From positions 92,877,001 through 92,941,000 of the forward strand of contig CM059582.1 in assembly GCA_030407085.1 (NCBI GenBank): DNA of 64,000 nucleotides. The letters run 5' to 3'. Every line of letters begins with the position of its first letter. The stretch's first letter is position 1. Position numbers and translations under genes: made by a program. The stretch comes from Trichopria drosophilae (taxonomy: Eukaryota > Arthropoda > Insecta > Hymenoptera > Diapriidae). The notes below the pieces were generated by a model that made no database searches, had not been told where the DNA came from, and saw only the letters and a list, made by a program, of their open reading frames with translations. This document shows, piece after piece, positions 32,641 to 44,950 of this stretch.

Positions 32641-34407
32641 TATATATCAACTTTGGAACGTCAGATACATTCCCCTTGAAACATTCGAATGACTGACATC
32701 CGCATTATAACCCCTCAGCAATTCCTGTAAACATTTCAAAAGTCGAATGCGAAGCATTTTTATATGAATTAATTTATGATTTTGCGTCCTTCCCTCCATT
32801 TAAATGTAATGGCCAATTTGAAATTCTTTAAACTAGTTTAACCTGCAGTGGTAAGAAAAGATTTTCTTTTCAGTACTGTAATACACTATTCTTATTATTT
32901 TTAAGTTCACTCGGTCTTTTTCCCTTTTGAGAAAATTTAAATAATAATTATTGAAAATTTTATAATGTGAAAAATATTTCACGCAATATAAAATACGAAA
33001 TAGGAATGCTATACAATAGAAGACTAGAAATATCACTGCTACAGAATAATTGAACTTATCATGAATTTAATTATTGAACCACTTATTTTAATGACGTATC
33101 ATACCAAATTCTAGTCATATATGTATACGAGTAATTCGCCGATACTTTTAATATTTAGGAAACTGAACATAAACTTGATAAGTTTGGTATTCTGGATGAA
33201 CAAAAAAATTTATTTATATAAAGCGGATGTAGGAAGATAGCGCACTATAGTTTTGGTTCCGGGAGAATTATAATTAAAAAATGCAAAATACGTTATTTCT
33301 AATGAGTCTCGTAAGAAATTGTCATATATTTGTTGTCTTTTAGATGAAAAAAAATGATTTTTTTAGAAAGGACAGCAAACCTTATTTTGTATTTATCTCA
33401 TTGTTAATATTATACTTTTAAAACCTAGCACTTGCCTATTTACTGAAATAAAATATTACATCATAAGTGGAGGAAAATCAATTTTCATAAAAAAGTGAAT
33501 GTTTTGTTAAATAACATTTTTTTAAAATGTGCTTTTGAAGATTTCGATGAAAACAATGCACCAGTGTTTTTGTTTCACGGTAATTACTCATATTTAATTT
33601 TTAAAATTACCGTGCCTTTTAAATAGAAAGCATAAGGCTTTAAACATCGTTACTCCGTGCCCCTCCTCTACCCCTCTTGAGGACCTCGTGTGAGGACCTG
33701 CTACTATGTTGGGTTGGTCCGCAATTTTTCTTTTGGTATACATCGTACACCCGCGTATCAGCCGAAATAATATATTACGTAACAAGAGCTCAATTATTGA
33801 TCTTCGACGAGTGCGAAGTTTGTCGCGAGGATCACACGAATTCTACTCTCGAATTGTTAAAAGCTTATTTTTTGATACAGTATGTGTCAAGTGCGGTTTA
33901 CGCATTTGTGAGATTTTTAGATACACTTTACGCCCACGTGCATAAAACAATATCCGACATTCACATGTTCGATGCATATGGGAAAATGTTTTTTGCACCA
34001 ATGTGAATGGAGACCTCGCTTTGAGCTTGATCCACAACCCTCACATTGGTAAAAATAACTTTAACGCACTTACATCGAAAACTACTATTATTAAATTTGT
34101 TTTGCATTATTTATACTACCTTTATGCAACAATACATAGTTGAAGTAGTTTCGCCAATTCTTATTTTTAGATTGGGCCAAAATGAGTACATTTACATTAT
34201 TGAGTCCTCGCAAGTAGGAATGACGATATATATATATATATATCCACTAATAAATAAATACTTATGATTGACGGAACAATATAATTTTATTTGGAATCAG
34301 TGCAATGATTAGGATGATACAGATCATAAAAACACGTTAAACCCAAATATCTTTGGCAAACTGCGCATCTAATGAATGAGACGTTATTACAATATCATTT
34401 TTTCTTA

Positions 34408-35720
34408 TTGTTAATTAACATGCTCTGGGGGAAACAGATTTTGTTAACATTTTGAAAAATTGGTCTTTCAGATATTAATTTTGATGCGAACCACGAGTAT
34501 TTTAACATGTTGTGGAAACATGGGGCTGATAGCTGATGATGAAAGTTGATTGTCTTCTCGTAGAACGTGAGGTGAATTTTGAATTTTTTTTTATAAAATT
34601 TGTTACTTGCCGAAAAAAATATACATCGCATGGCTGACAATACGGGGTACAGTTTGGAGGAATAATTTCTACAGTGGCAGTACAGATCCCTTTCTTGTCT
34701 GAAAATATGTTATTAAAATGGGCTGGGTCTGTGTGTCCACCCCATGTATCCAAAATTATTAAAAAATCCTTGTCCTTAACATAGGGAAGAAGCGTACTTT
34801 TAACGAATTCAGTAAAATGTTCTTTCGTTAATATTCCAATCTTCGATGCAGTAATTTCAGTATTAGCGTAATTGGCCATAGTTGATTTGATTACTTCATG
34901 AATTCTGGGCCCAAATTTTCCAGCTGGTTCCTGCATGCAGAGGAATACTTTTGGAAGCAGAATTCCAGCAGCTGTTATGGCGTATTGCGCGGTATAGCTG
35001 TGTGTAACTTTATTAAAGTCTCCCAAAAGTACTTCCGTCGTTTTTTCGCATTTTGTGGATAACGTTCTTTTCACATCAGCACGATACTCACATTCATTTG
35101 GTCAGTATTTATGATGAACTCTGGAGCAAACTTACCGGTTTTAATAATGGTGGATATTTTATTCTGAAAATTTTGTTCCGTTTTTAAAATAGTTGGCATG
35201 TCCAGTGCCTTTTTTGATTTGATATATTTTGTTACTTTTCTCTGGCGAATGCAGTAAGATTTTTTAAACTTGTCGACCCAGGAATTTGAGGCCTTGAAAT
35301 TAAAATGTTCTGAATCCAGTTGTATTGCTGCTTCTGAAGCCCATTGCTGAAGCGTTCTTGTCGTAACTGGTTTTTTGTCTTTTCTTGCTTCTAAAAATCG
35401 TTCATGAGTTAATTTATTTATTTGTGCGTACTTATTTTTTACTCCGTTACTATTTTTGATTTCTCTTTCCCATTTCTTCAAATAATCCTTTCGTTTAAGC
35501 AAAGAACACCCATGCTTTTGGAGTGTTTGCAAACTCCACTTCGGATGTTCCTTGTCAACCGCGACAATTTTCTTTTTTCTTTTTAGTGATGCGTGACTCG
35601 TATTATCTCTCTCATCTAAAGATACATAATCGTCGTTTAAATTTTGGTCTATGTCCGAAGATTCATCCGAGGAGATAGTCGATTCTGTCAATTCAGCTGT
35701 TATTTCAGCATCTTTAGTCC
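34408..35720 (-). pseudogene. pogo-like (CENP-B HTH plus DDE_1) transposase, broken
   Basis: The exon begins at 35720 after TTTATTTTAG, a good splice acceptor, so an upstream exon probably existed. An acidic N-terminus is followed by a CENP-B-type HTH region (FLEARKDKKPVTTRTLQQWA, then WVDKFKKSYCIRQRKVTKYI). The catalytic core shows the three Asp blocks FIINTDQMNV, FLIILDTWGGH and PPNCTPYCQPCDVYFF; 40 residues separate the second and third Asp. The frame shifts near 35072, between TDQMNVSIVLM and KRTLSTKCEKTTE, and again near 34590, after which APCFHNMLKYSWFASKL continues in another frame. It would cut and paste its own DNA; the breaks make it inactive. Confidence 0.75.
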
Positions 35721-36661
35721 CTAAAATAAAACTTTATGGCCGCGTAGCGACTACTCATCCTCGGTTCGGCTACGCCGATATGTAAAGTAACGCATAACTA
35801 TATGGCGCAATACGCAAAAACAGCTTCTAGAATTTAGCTTCCAAAAAGCAGGAATATAATAGACACCCTCTTATAAATTACATATTTGAAAAGTATAATA
35901 GCAGAAAAATTTTTGCGGTGCTACTTAAAAAAGCTTTTTTTTCCGTCCGAAATACAAAAATTATAGGATAGTTTCTTACAAGAATCTTTAGAAATAATAT
36001 TTCACAAAATGAAATTACATTTTGAGGGTAATTACCTCATTAATGAGGAATATGAAAATGTGGGTGATGTCGAACTCACAATACATTGAAATTATAATTT
36101 AATATAATAAATATAATATTAATAAATTAATAAATATAATACCGTAAAACTCGTGTATTGTTTTCGGAAAGTAAAAATATACATTTCTGTGTATATAAAA
36201 AAATTCAAAACATTCGTGTATTTTTTTTTATTCCGGCCCTTTCTGCCCTCTGAAGCTAATTGGCCCTTACACCGATTGTACAAGGACCGGACGACCTAGG
36301 GCCCTGTAGTCAGTACCCCGGCCCTGGCGGCCCTGGCTGAACCTCGAAGTCGTAATTCAACCAGGCGGATTTTTTTTTTATTAGACGATCGAGCCTTGTA
36401 GTCAAAACTACGAACGCCGGAATCAACCCCTGGCCGCCAGAGTCTCTGTACGTCGGTATAGCGAGAGCTGGAGATCGATTTTAGATGGCGCCATACTCAC
36501 ATTTGTCGAGAATGTAGGAAACTGCAGCAAACCCACATCAAGTACAGCAGCGGCCATGAGTCGATTCCGGCCTTGTTAACAACGCATCGAAATGTAAACA
36601 AACAACATGGACCGTCTTACGTATATTGCGAGCTGCTACTTGAATACAATTTCGAATAGCT

Positions 36662-36748
36662 GTTCTCCCTGCCGGGGATCGAACTCACGACCTAAGGAAC
36701 GTTCAGTTTACGAGGCGAGCATGCTAACCACTTAACCATCGCGTTCCC
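36662..36748 (-). pseudogene. tRNA-Thr(CGT)-like sequence (degenerate)
   Basis: The minus strand shows an A box (TGGTTAAGTGGTTAGCATG), a loop CTCGTAA with CGT in the anticodon position after CTCGC, and a B box (GAGTTCGATCCCCGG). The 3' anticodon stem is ACTGA instead of the GCGAG needed to pair with CTCGC, and acceptor strands do not match. Probably a tRNA pseudogene or SINE head carried inside the pogo-like element. Confidence 0.6.
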
Positions 36749-37242
36749 TCACACACATTCGTGTATGAAACTGTCCTATACATTTTGAATAAGGTATTTT
36801 GCATCATTCATTCGGAAATTACAATTCTTCCTCAAATAAAGGTATTGCACGATATCTTCCTACATCCGCTTTATATAAACAAACTTTTTTGTTCATGGAT
36901 AATATCAAACTTTTTGTTCAGTTTCCTAAATATTAAAAGTATCGCGCAATTAGTCGCATACATATATGAATAAAATTTTGTATGATACATCAGAAAAATG
37001 AGTGGTTCTAATGAAATTCCTGATAACTTCAATTATTCTGCAACAGCGATAATTCTAGTCTTCTATTTTATATCATTCCTATTTCGTATTTTATATTGCA
37101 TAAAATATTTTTCCAAACTCTTATTAAGAGAGATATTTATATTCATATAAATGTATATTTTCACTATTTTTCGAAAACAATACACCAGTTTTAAGGTATT
37201 GTTTTGAATGTATTGAGAGCCCGTAATTACCAATTTTTTCAT

Positions 37243-37612
<370 letters not shown>

Positions 37613-37880
37613 AAAACTTTAAAGAATTTTTTTTTAATTTTTTCAAAAGGGGAAAAGATCGAGCATACTTCAGAATGGTAAAGGAATAGTGTATTACAGT
37701 ACTTAAAAGATAATCTTTTCTTGCCGATGCGGGAAGGACGCAAAATCATAAATTAATTCATATAAAAATGCTTCGCATTCGACTGTTGAAATGTTTACAG
37801 GAATTCGCTGTGGGGTTATGATGCGGATGTCAGGCATTCGAATGTTTCAAGGGGAATGTATCTGACGTTCCAAAGTTGAT

Positions 37881-39960
37881 ATATATATATGGCAATAAGA
37901 ACGTGAATTTCAATAGTTTATTGTATAAAAACCAAAGCCCACTGGATAAAATGCTGAAACACGTATATTTTTATTTTCGCCCTAGAATACGTGCCGATAA
38001 AAATCGTGACCCCCCACCGTGGGTTCCCCATGTAAGACAATGGGAAGGCAGTATATATATATATATATATATATATATTTCATCTCGATTACCACTTTGC
38101 GAAAAACTCTACATAAAAAGGTAGGAATTAACATTTAGTCTCGGAGAAATGGATAAACCCGATTATAATAAATATTTGTTCAATCTTAAATATCTAAAAG
38201 TTTTATCATGTTAGTACGCTGAACTTATACATAGGTAGTTTTTATTATTTATAAATATTTGTTTTATAAACTGTATTTTCTAGGATCAATAGAAATCACT
38301 CTACTATTGCATAATTTAACGCAGTTAACGTACTGAAATGACTCGCCGAGAATTCATATGACTGACGCGATAATTGAAGATGTTTGTATGCGTTGCATTG
38401 ACACACCTCAATCGTTCAGGCAGCTTGCGTAGATATATATACGTGATACTTGCGATAATTTAACGCATTTGATCTCTATAGTCTACATAAAATAATTGGC
38501 CGGCTAAATATAAAAAGTCTGACAGCTTGACTGACTTTTGAAATTTTTTTGTCACAATTGTATAGTATTATATATGATAATTTCTTTGACGAAAGGTAGA
38601 AAATTAAAAATAATGAAGATGTTTCTTTCCGACTCTTCAAATTTATAAAATTAAAGATATACAATTTCCTTCGAATCGAATATACACGACAACATAGATC
38701 CCGTATTTTCACTGGTACTATCACCGCCGTTTTAGCGAGCCTATCGGAATAGCGCCTACTCGGCCGTAAAATCGCGATTAAAATTCAGAAACGTAAAAAA
38801 CTGGATATCTGTAAATAAGAGCTGTTGGTTTAATGAATTTTGTAAACTTCGTAAAACTTATACTTGTAAAGAAATTATATTGTATTACAAATCGATCAAA
38901 TCGATTAACATTTACAAATTTTATAAGGTTCTGAAAATGGATAAAAAAATTAATAAACCTTGTAAAAAAATATGGCATCAGAAAATGTTTTCAATTTACA
39001 AGTAACCACACAGTTGGCTGCCCACCCTAACGGGTGTGAATAGCATGTATTTTTATAGCAAAATTGTAAGTGATGTTCTCGCTGCGTATAAACGTTATTT
39101 AACGTAAAATGCAAAAAAAAAAGGAAGAACCATAAAGATTAATCAGTACTTACTGAATATATCGCATCATTGCATTTATGGTAAACATGCATTTCGAAAC
39201 TTGCGTTACTGTTATTAAAGACCGTACAAAAACCTCAGTAGAAGAGTTATCATTAATACTATTATAAAATTATAAGAACAAGGGGTTATGTAGAATGATG
39301 AAGGTTTGTTGTCAATTTCATATTATGGCCTTGATGCGATTTACGTATACCTTTAAATTTAGAAATATTACAATATTACATTATATTTCATTACCTAGAT
39401 AATGTTTTGCGCCATTGGAATATAATTCTGCACGCAGTTGATAAGACCTTTATGAAGCATCAATTGCTCTTAATGTACTATCTGAGGTTAGTTGTTGCTT
39501 AGCAACATCAAATTACACATTAAATGCAATTGTCTGTCTATATTTACCCATGGTTTATGGCAAACATTTTCAGTAGTTGCACACACGGAAATAAATTTTA
39601 AGTAAATGCCACTGCTCGGGGAAGTAAGAGCTACCGCACGATTTCTGACGAATTTCAAATGGCGGTTAACATTCGAAATCGTCAAAAAGAACATTTTTAT
39701 AAGTAGATACACTTTCATTACACCTTATTGAATAGTTTAGACTAGGGCTTTCACTGACTTTTTTTTTAGGAAATTTTGTGCTCTATAAAAAAGGTTGAGT
39801 ACATTTTTAGTGTACCTTGCACTGTTTTCAATACGGAAGCTTTAGAATGAAAAAAGTAGCAAGTTTTTCCGTTTCAACAACGTTTATAGATTATTACAAA
39901 TAATTATTAATACCTTCTAGGTCGTCTAGATATTATGAATAAATATTCTCAAAGGTGCAC
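37881..39960. other. AT-rich spacer, nothing recognised
   Basis: A TA repeat at 38051-38078 and otherwise unremarkable AT-rich DNA. No ORF with family features on either strand. Confidence 0.45.
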
Positions 39961-40159
39961 TCAAATTGGATCTGTTTATAAATATTTTCTTTTTACCGAA
40001 TTCGAATTGTAACCGTCATTTCAAATTCGTCAGAATCTGTGCGGTTACTACTACTTCCCAAAATTCTGTCGCATTGACTTAAAATTTCTTTGCGTGCACG
40101 TGCAACCAACGATTCTCGTGCGAAGTTTGTGCTGTCAGTTATTTAAGATGTTTTTATAA

Positions 40160-41320
40160 TTGAATAAATTAACAAAAGATCAATTAAAGGATAATAAATG
40201 GCTATTAGCAAAATGTAATAAAAAAAGGATAAGAAACAGCCCTACAGCAAAAATCTCCAATAAGAGACAAACTACTATTGATAATTACTGGTTGAATAGT
40301 CCAACTACTATGAGTAATTCTTTTAGTGCCCTAAATTCAAACGCAGAAGATGAAATAATAGTCGTTAAGGAAACTGAAGACAATCAGTCAAATACGCATA
40401 AATCTCCCCCTATATATGTTTACACAACGGTCTACACAACGTTAAACCACTTATGGAAATGTTAAATGTTATTGATGCTATCTATACATTGAAAAGTATA
40501 TCCAACTCAGAAATCAAAATACAACCTAGTACCTCTAAAAAATACCTCCCTATCGTAGAGGAATTAAAAAAGAGAAATACGGAATTTTAAACATTTCAAC
40601 GTAAAGAGGAAAAAAATTATAAAGTTGTTATTAAAAACATTTACCCGTCTGCTGATATAGACGCACTAAAAGATGAAATTGAAAATTACGGCCATGTAGT
40701 AAAAAGAATAAATAACATTAAACACTATATTTTGAAGTTGAAATAAAAGAAAATAATATAAAAATATATGAAATAAATAGGTTAATGAATACAGTCGTTA
40801 ATACAGAACCTCCTAGAGAAAAAAGAGAGATCCCACAATGTAGCAGGTGACAAGAATACGGACAAACAAAAAATTACTGTCATAAAACCGCAATTTGTGT
40901 TAAGTGTGCTGGTACTTATTTGACTCGTGATTGTTTAATTAAAGAAAAAACATCGGTAAGTTATATGTGCTAATTGCAAGGGAAATCATGCGGCAAGTTA
41001 TAAGGTTGCATTGTTCGGAAACAACTACAAAATAAATTATATCCAGCTTTAAGAGAAAAAAACTAATGAATATTTCAAATCCAAATACCAATGAAAAACA
41101 TACGCCTTCTGTAAGCAATGTGAGAAAATCAAATGTAACTTATGCACAAGCTACTGCTAACAGTGTTTATCAACAAGAAAACCAAAATAACAACACAAGC
41201 CTTTCATTCGCAGATAATACATTCAACAATAAACTCGAAAATAAGATTTTAAATCTAATGAACAGGATAGATACGATGCTAAATCTTCTCACGTCACTTA
41301 TCAACAAAATAGCAAAATGA
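40160..41320 (+). pseudogene. Jockey-like Gag (ORF1), broken
   Basis: Pieces in order: a Lys/Asn-rich N-terminus (40160-40465), a PRE_C2HC-like stretch (about 40617-40760), knuckle remnants around 40840-41030 (QEYGQTKNYCHKTAICVKCA, YLTRDC, then a third with a stop), and a C-terminal open frame 41066-41320 with NVRKSNVTYAQATANSVYQQ. In Jockey elements Gag binds element RNA. Several stops break the first two-thirds. Its TGA (41318-41320) overlaps the ORF2 ATG at 41317. Confidence 0.7.
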
Positions 41321-41995
41321 ACAGTTTAACAATTTCTATATGGAACGCGAATGGATTAAATCAGCGAATACACGAACTTAGGTTATTTATTGAATTACAC
41401 GATATTGACATTATGCTCGTGTCTAAAACACACTTTACCAATAAAAATTATATAAAAATTCCAACATACAATATATATACAACAAATCATCCGGATAATA
41501 AAGCACACGGTGGTACAGCAATAATAATCAAAACAACTATTAAACATCACGAAATAGATAAATTTAATAAAGAGTATTTACAAGCTACAAGTATCATGAT
41601 AGAAGATTGGACTGGAGCTCTAGTCATCTCTGCTATTTATTCTCCTCCAAAATATGCAATTTCTGAACAATGTTATACTGAATTTTTTGAAACACTGGGC
41701 CTCCGATTTATCGCAGGAGGTGACTATAATGCTAAACACCCTTGGTGGGGTTCAAAATCTCCCACTCCCAACCCTAAGGACGTCAGCTTTATAATACTAT
41801 CAAGGCAAAAAATCCATACACAATATCAACTGGGGAGCCTACTTATTGGCTTTCTGATCCAAATAAAACTCTTGATTTAGTCGATTTCGCTGTTGTTAAA
41901 GGATTATGTCCATTGCATATAAATGTAAAATCTAACCTGGAATTGTCATCTGATCACTCACCCGTCATTGTTTCTGTAGAAACCAAAATTATGTA
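41317..41995 (+). pseudogene. Jockey-like ORF2 endonuclease domain
   Basis: Begins ATG 41317 with LTISIWNANGLNQRIHELRL, the usual start of Jockey ORF2. It shows IDIMLVSKTHFT, GGTAIIIK, FIAGGDYNAKHPWWGS and, after a frame change at about 41810, LDLVDFAVVKG and LSSDHSPVIVSV. These carry the N, E-equivalent (K in SKTHF, where E is usual), D/N and SDH residues of an APE endonuclease. The Lys in SKTHF in place of the catalytic Glu (usually SETH) is a likely inactivating change. Confidence 0.75.
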
Positions 41996-42019
41996 TAGAG
42001 ACAAAAAATAACAAAATTT

Positions 42020-43487
42020 GTAACAAAAATACTGATTGGACCATGTTTAAAGCCTATGTAAACAATAATCTCGCCTGCGCTATATCGCTTAAAACCCCTG
42101 AGGAACTTGTAAATGTAATTGAAAATTTCAACATCTTTATACATAGTGCAATAAAAGAAGCTACTCCTGTACCAAAAACATACAATAACAGAATAAATAA
42201 TGCCGACTTACCGTTACATGTTAAAAACCAGTGCCGACATAGCAAAGCTGAATAAGGCAATGAAACTCCTGAATGAAATGTTGTTAGAACATCACAACTC
42301 TAAGTTCAGAAATTTTGTCGTATCCTTAGATAACACCAAGGATAGTGATTACTCGCTTTGGAAGTGTACCAGTAAAATTAAATGACCTCAACAATTCTTT
42401 CCACCTATAAGGAAGTGCGATGGTAATTGGACAAGAACGGATACTGATCTTATTCCTAAACATCAATTTGGTTTCCGTAATTATCATGGTACCATTGAGC
42501 AAATTAATAGAATAAAATAATAAATCATTGATGCTGTAGAACGAAAAAAATACTGCTCTGTAGTGTTTTTAGATGTAGCGCAAGCGTTCGACAAAGTATG
42601 GCATGAGGGTTTAATGCATAAATTAAAAAACTGGTTCCCACAAAACTATTATTTATTCCTAAGGTCCTCCCTGAAAAATCGTACATATCAGGTAACAATC
42701 CAAGAAACTACATCAAAACTCCAATGGATTAAAGCTGGTGTACCGCAAGGTGTTTTGGAACCTACGCTTTACCTGATATACTGCTGACATACCTGTAGAA
42801 CGAACTAACACTACTGTAACGTATGCAGACGATACCGCATTACTCTCTATAAATTCGAGCTCAATCTTAGCCTCTCAATATTTACAAGACTATGTACTAA
42901 AAATTCAGGAATGGTTCAAACTATGGAGAATTAAGATCAACGAAAGTAAGTCGACGCATGTAACATTTACGCTTCGTAAACTGTCATGTCCAAGCATACG
43001 TTTAAACAATAAACCAATTCCACAAGATGACCATGTCAAATATCTCGGTATGCACTTTGATCGTCGGCTAACATGGAAAACGCATATCTGGACGAAGCGT
43101 AAACAACTAAACCTGAAATTAAGGAAGATGTACTGGCTCTTATGCGGGAAATCCTCTCTTTCCATGACCAACAAAATCCTTGTATACAAATCTATCTTCA
43201 AACCGGTTTGGATGTACGGAGCCCAACTCTGGGGCAGTGCATTAAAATGTAATATTAATATACTTGAAAGGTTCCAATCCAAATGTTTAAGAATGCTTAC
43301 TAATGCTGCATGGTTTGTGCCCAATGAGAATATCAGCACCGAACTAAATATTCGAACCGTCGAAGAGGAAATCTCAACTATCCAGTCAAGATACAAAGAA
43401 AGGCTTAAAACTCATCCAAACAAGTTAGCTACAGCACTGCACAGAAATCATACAAATGCAAGACTGAAGAAATTTCAACGGCTATGA
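42020..43487 (+). pseudogene. Jockey-like ORF2 reverse transcriptase, partial
   Basis: After a linker (42043-42380) the front fingers of RT are missing: the sequence jumps from LWKCTSKIK at 42380 to RKCDGNWTRTDTDLIPKHQF and GFRNYHGTIEQI at about 42480. Then come VVFLDVAQAFDKVWHEGLMH, GVPQGVLEPTLYLIY, TYADDTALL (about 42822) and the thumb and C-terminal region VKYLGMHFDRRLTWKTHIW, KSIFKPVWMYGAQLWGSA and RFQSKCLRMLTNAAW, to 43487. The YADD active site is intact, but stops around 42515 and 42785 and the deletion make it non-functional. Confidence 0.8.
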
Positions 43488-43717
43488 TTTATAACACCTA
43501 AATCAATATGTACTGCAATACTAAGTGTCTTTTTAATGCTTTGTAAATCAATTATATTTTCAAATATATTATATAGTTTTATGAGAGCTTTCCCCTGGGA
43601 GAGTTACTCACATGTTCTAGTTAGTAACTTATGTATGCATAACTTACTGTATAATAAAATATTTTCTAAATGTTTTATCCTGACAGATTGTAAATAAATG
43701 AGAGTTAAAAAAAAAAA

Positions 43718-44039
43718 TTATGGTCGAGTGGTTGAAACGTAATGTAAAAACATATGTAAAGGTGGATTCTTTTGTGCAACTACCTTCTCGTAATGGATTC
43801 TGAGCCGTTTTTCCTTGATATTGGGAAGGCGGGCTGAGGGTTCCATAGTAATCATATTGTAGGTGGGGATGGAGGGAACGAGAAAGAAAAGAAGAGGGAG
43901 ACGGTGAGGATTAGCATCCTGTAACCAACAACAGTCACTTTTTAAACCTTCAATCGAACACCTACCAAAGTAAAGCATATACAGTTACAGTTTCTGCAGT
44001 GGAATCACATATTCTTTAGTGGCCGTATTTACGACATTG
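43718..44039. other. Spacer, nothing recognised
   Basis: No supported feature between the LINE tail and the solo LTR. Confidence 0.5.
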
Positions 44040-44043
44040 ATAT

Positions 44044-44946
44044 TGTAACGGGGCGTTACGCCGGCGGACCTATTACGTTCGCCGTCGTGGAAGTGCGGAC
44101 GTGTCGAATCGTCGTACATATTCGTGACGGTCTGGTGTTGCAGGAACGGCCCCGAACCAGCCCGAGCGCCGCCGATTGGGGGCGCTCGGTGGACTCCGGA
44201 AGCGAGCGGAGCGACCGGTCGAGTCCAGACCGGCAGTTAGCCTAGGAGAGTCGAGGAGTGAGTCCGTATCGTCGAGGAGAGTTGTCCGAGTAGCGCCGAG
44301 AAAGTCGAAGTACGCCACAGGAGTAGGACGTGCGCGCATAGTTGTCGAGGCCGTAATACGCGAGTCGCGAGAAGGGATCGAGGGCGAGTATCAACCCCTG
44401 TGACTAGGCCATACGAGGACGAGCCCGAGGGCCTATCCCGGGACCGTCGTCCTAGCGAGTCCGGAGTAGCCGGAGACGAGCGGCAGCGAGGCCGAATCGA
44501 AGCGAGCGAGACGGGTAGGAGCCGACGGCGGAATTTATGTAAGTCGGCCCCGAGCCAAACAAAAAATCTACGCTTGTACCGGGCCTTGAGCCCTCTATAT
44601 CCTTTTTTGTACCATTTAAATAAAATATATAGATCATTTCATAATATCAATTTGTGTCCCGCGTGTTCCTTGCCCCCAACATTTCCGTAGCTGTGCGAGG
44701 CGGAGTGCGGGAGCCGCCCTTAGGTTTTCGCGATTTCAGGCGCGGACGGAGGCAAGGACGACCCCCTCTGGGTCGAGATCTTGCTAACCGGGAATCCTGA
44801 GCCTGCCGAGTAAGGCCGCTTACCTGGCGCGGCGTTTTCCCCCTGGGAGACGCCAAAGTCCGTCATTCGGACGGTAAACGGTCGAAAAGAAAAGTAAAAA
44901 TCCGGCACCAAGCCGCTTATGGTGCGTACTCTAAAAGTACGTCACA
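44044..44946 (+). mobile_element. Solo LTR, 903 bp, with ATAT target duplication
   Basis: Starts TGTAACGGGGCGTTACG and ends AAAGTACGTCACA, giving TG...CA ends with an imperfect terminal inversion. The flanks are ATAT (44040-44043) and ATAT (44947-44950), a 4-bp target duplication. The interior is GC-rich and has AATAAA at about 44619 followed by a T-rich stretch. No gag, pol or primer site adjoins, so this is a solo LTR left by recombination between two LTRs. 4-bp duplications with TATA preference fit Ty3/gypsy-type integrases. The open frames inside are not supported. Confidence 0.8.
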
Positions 44947-44950
44947 ATAT

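Larger units (their letters stand above)
39970..43717 (+). mobile_element. Jockey-like LINE, decayed
   Basis: Two-ORF element: Gag with three CCHC-type knuckles, then endonuclease and RT, ending in an 11-A tail (43707-43717) after TAAATAAATG. The 5' edge is approximate and chosen from sequence GC content and ORF1 position. Multiple stops and a deletion in the front part of RT show it is old. The ORF1/ORF2 junction ATGA is preserved. Confidence 0.75.

Noticed and set aside
33677..34006. 109-codon ORF inside the pogo-like element
   Set aside because: No recognisable family; overlapping frames on both strands are equally open, so coding is not supported.
36662..36748. Functional tRNA-Thr(CGT) gene
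   Set aside because: The anticodon stem 3' side is mutated and the acceptor stem is absent.
44073..44690. Arg/Ser-rich ORFs on both strands
   Set aside because: They lie inside the solo LTR and come from its GC-rich composition.
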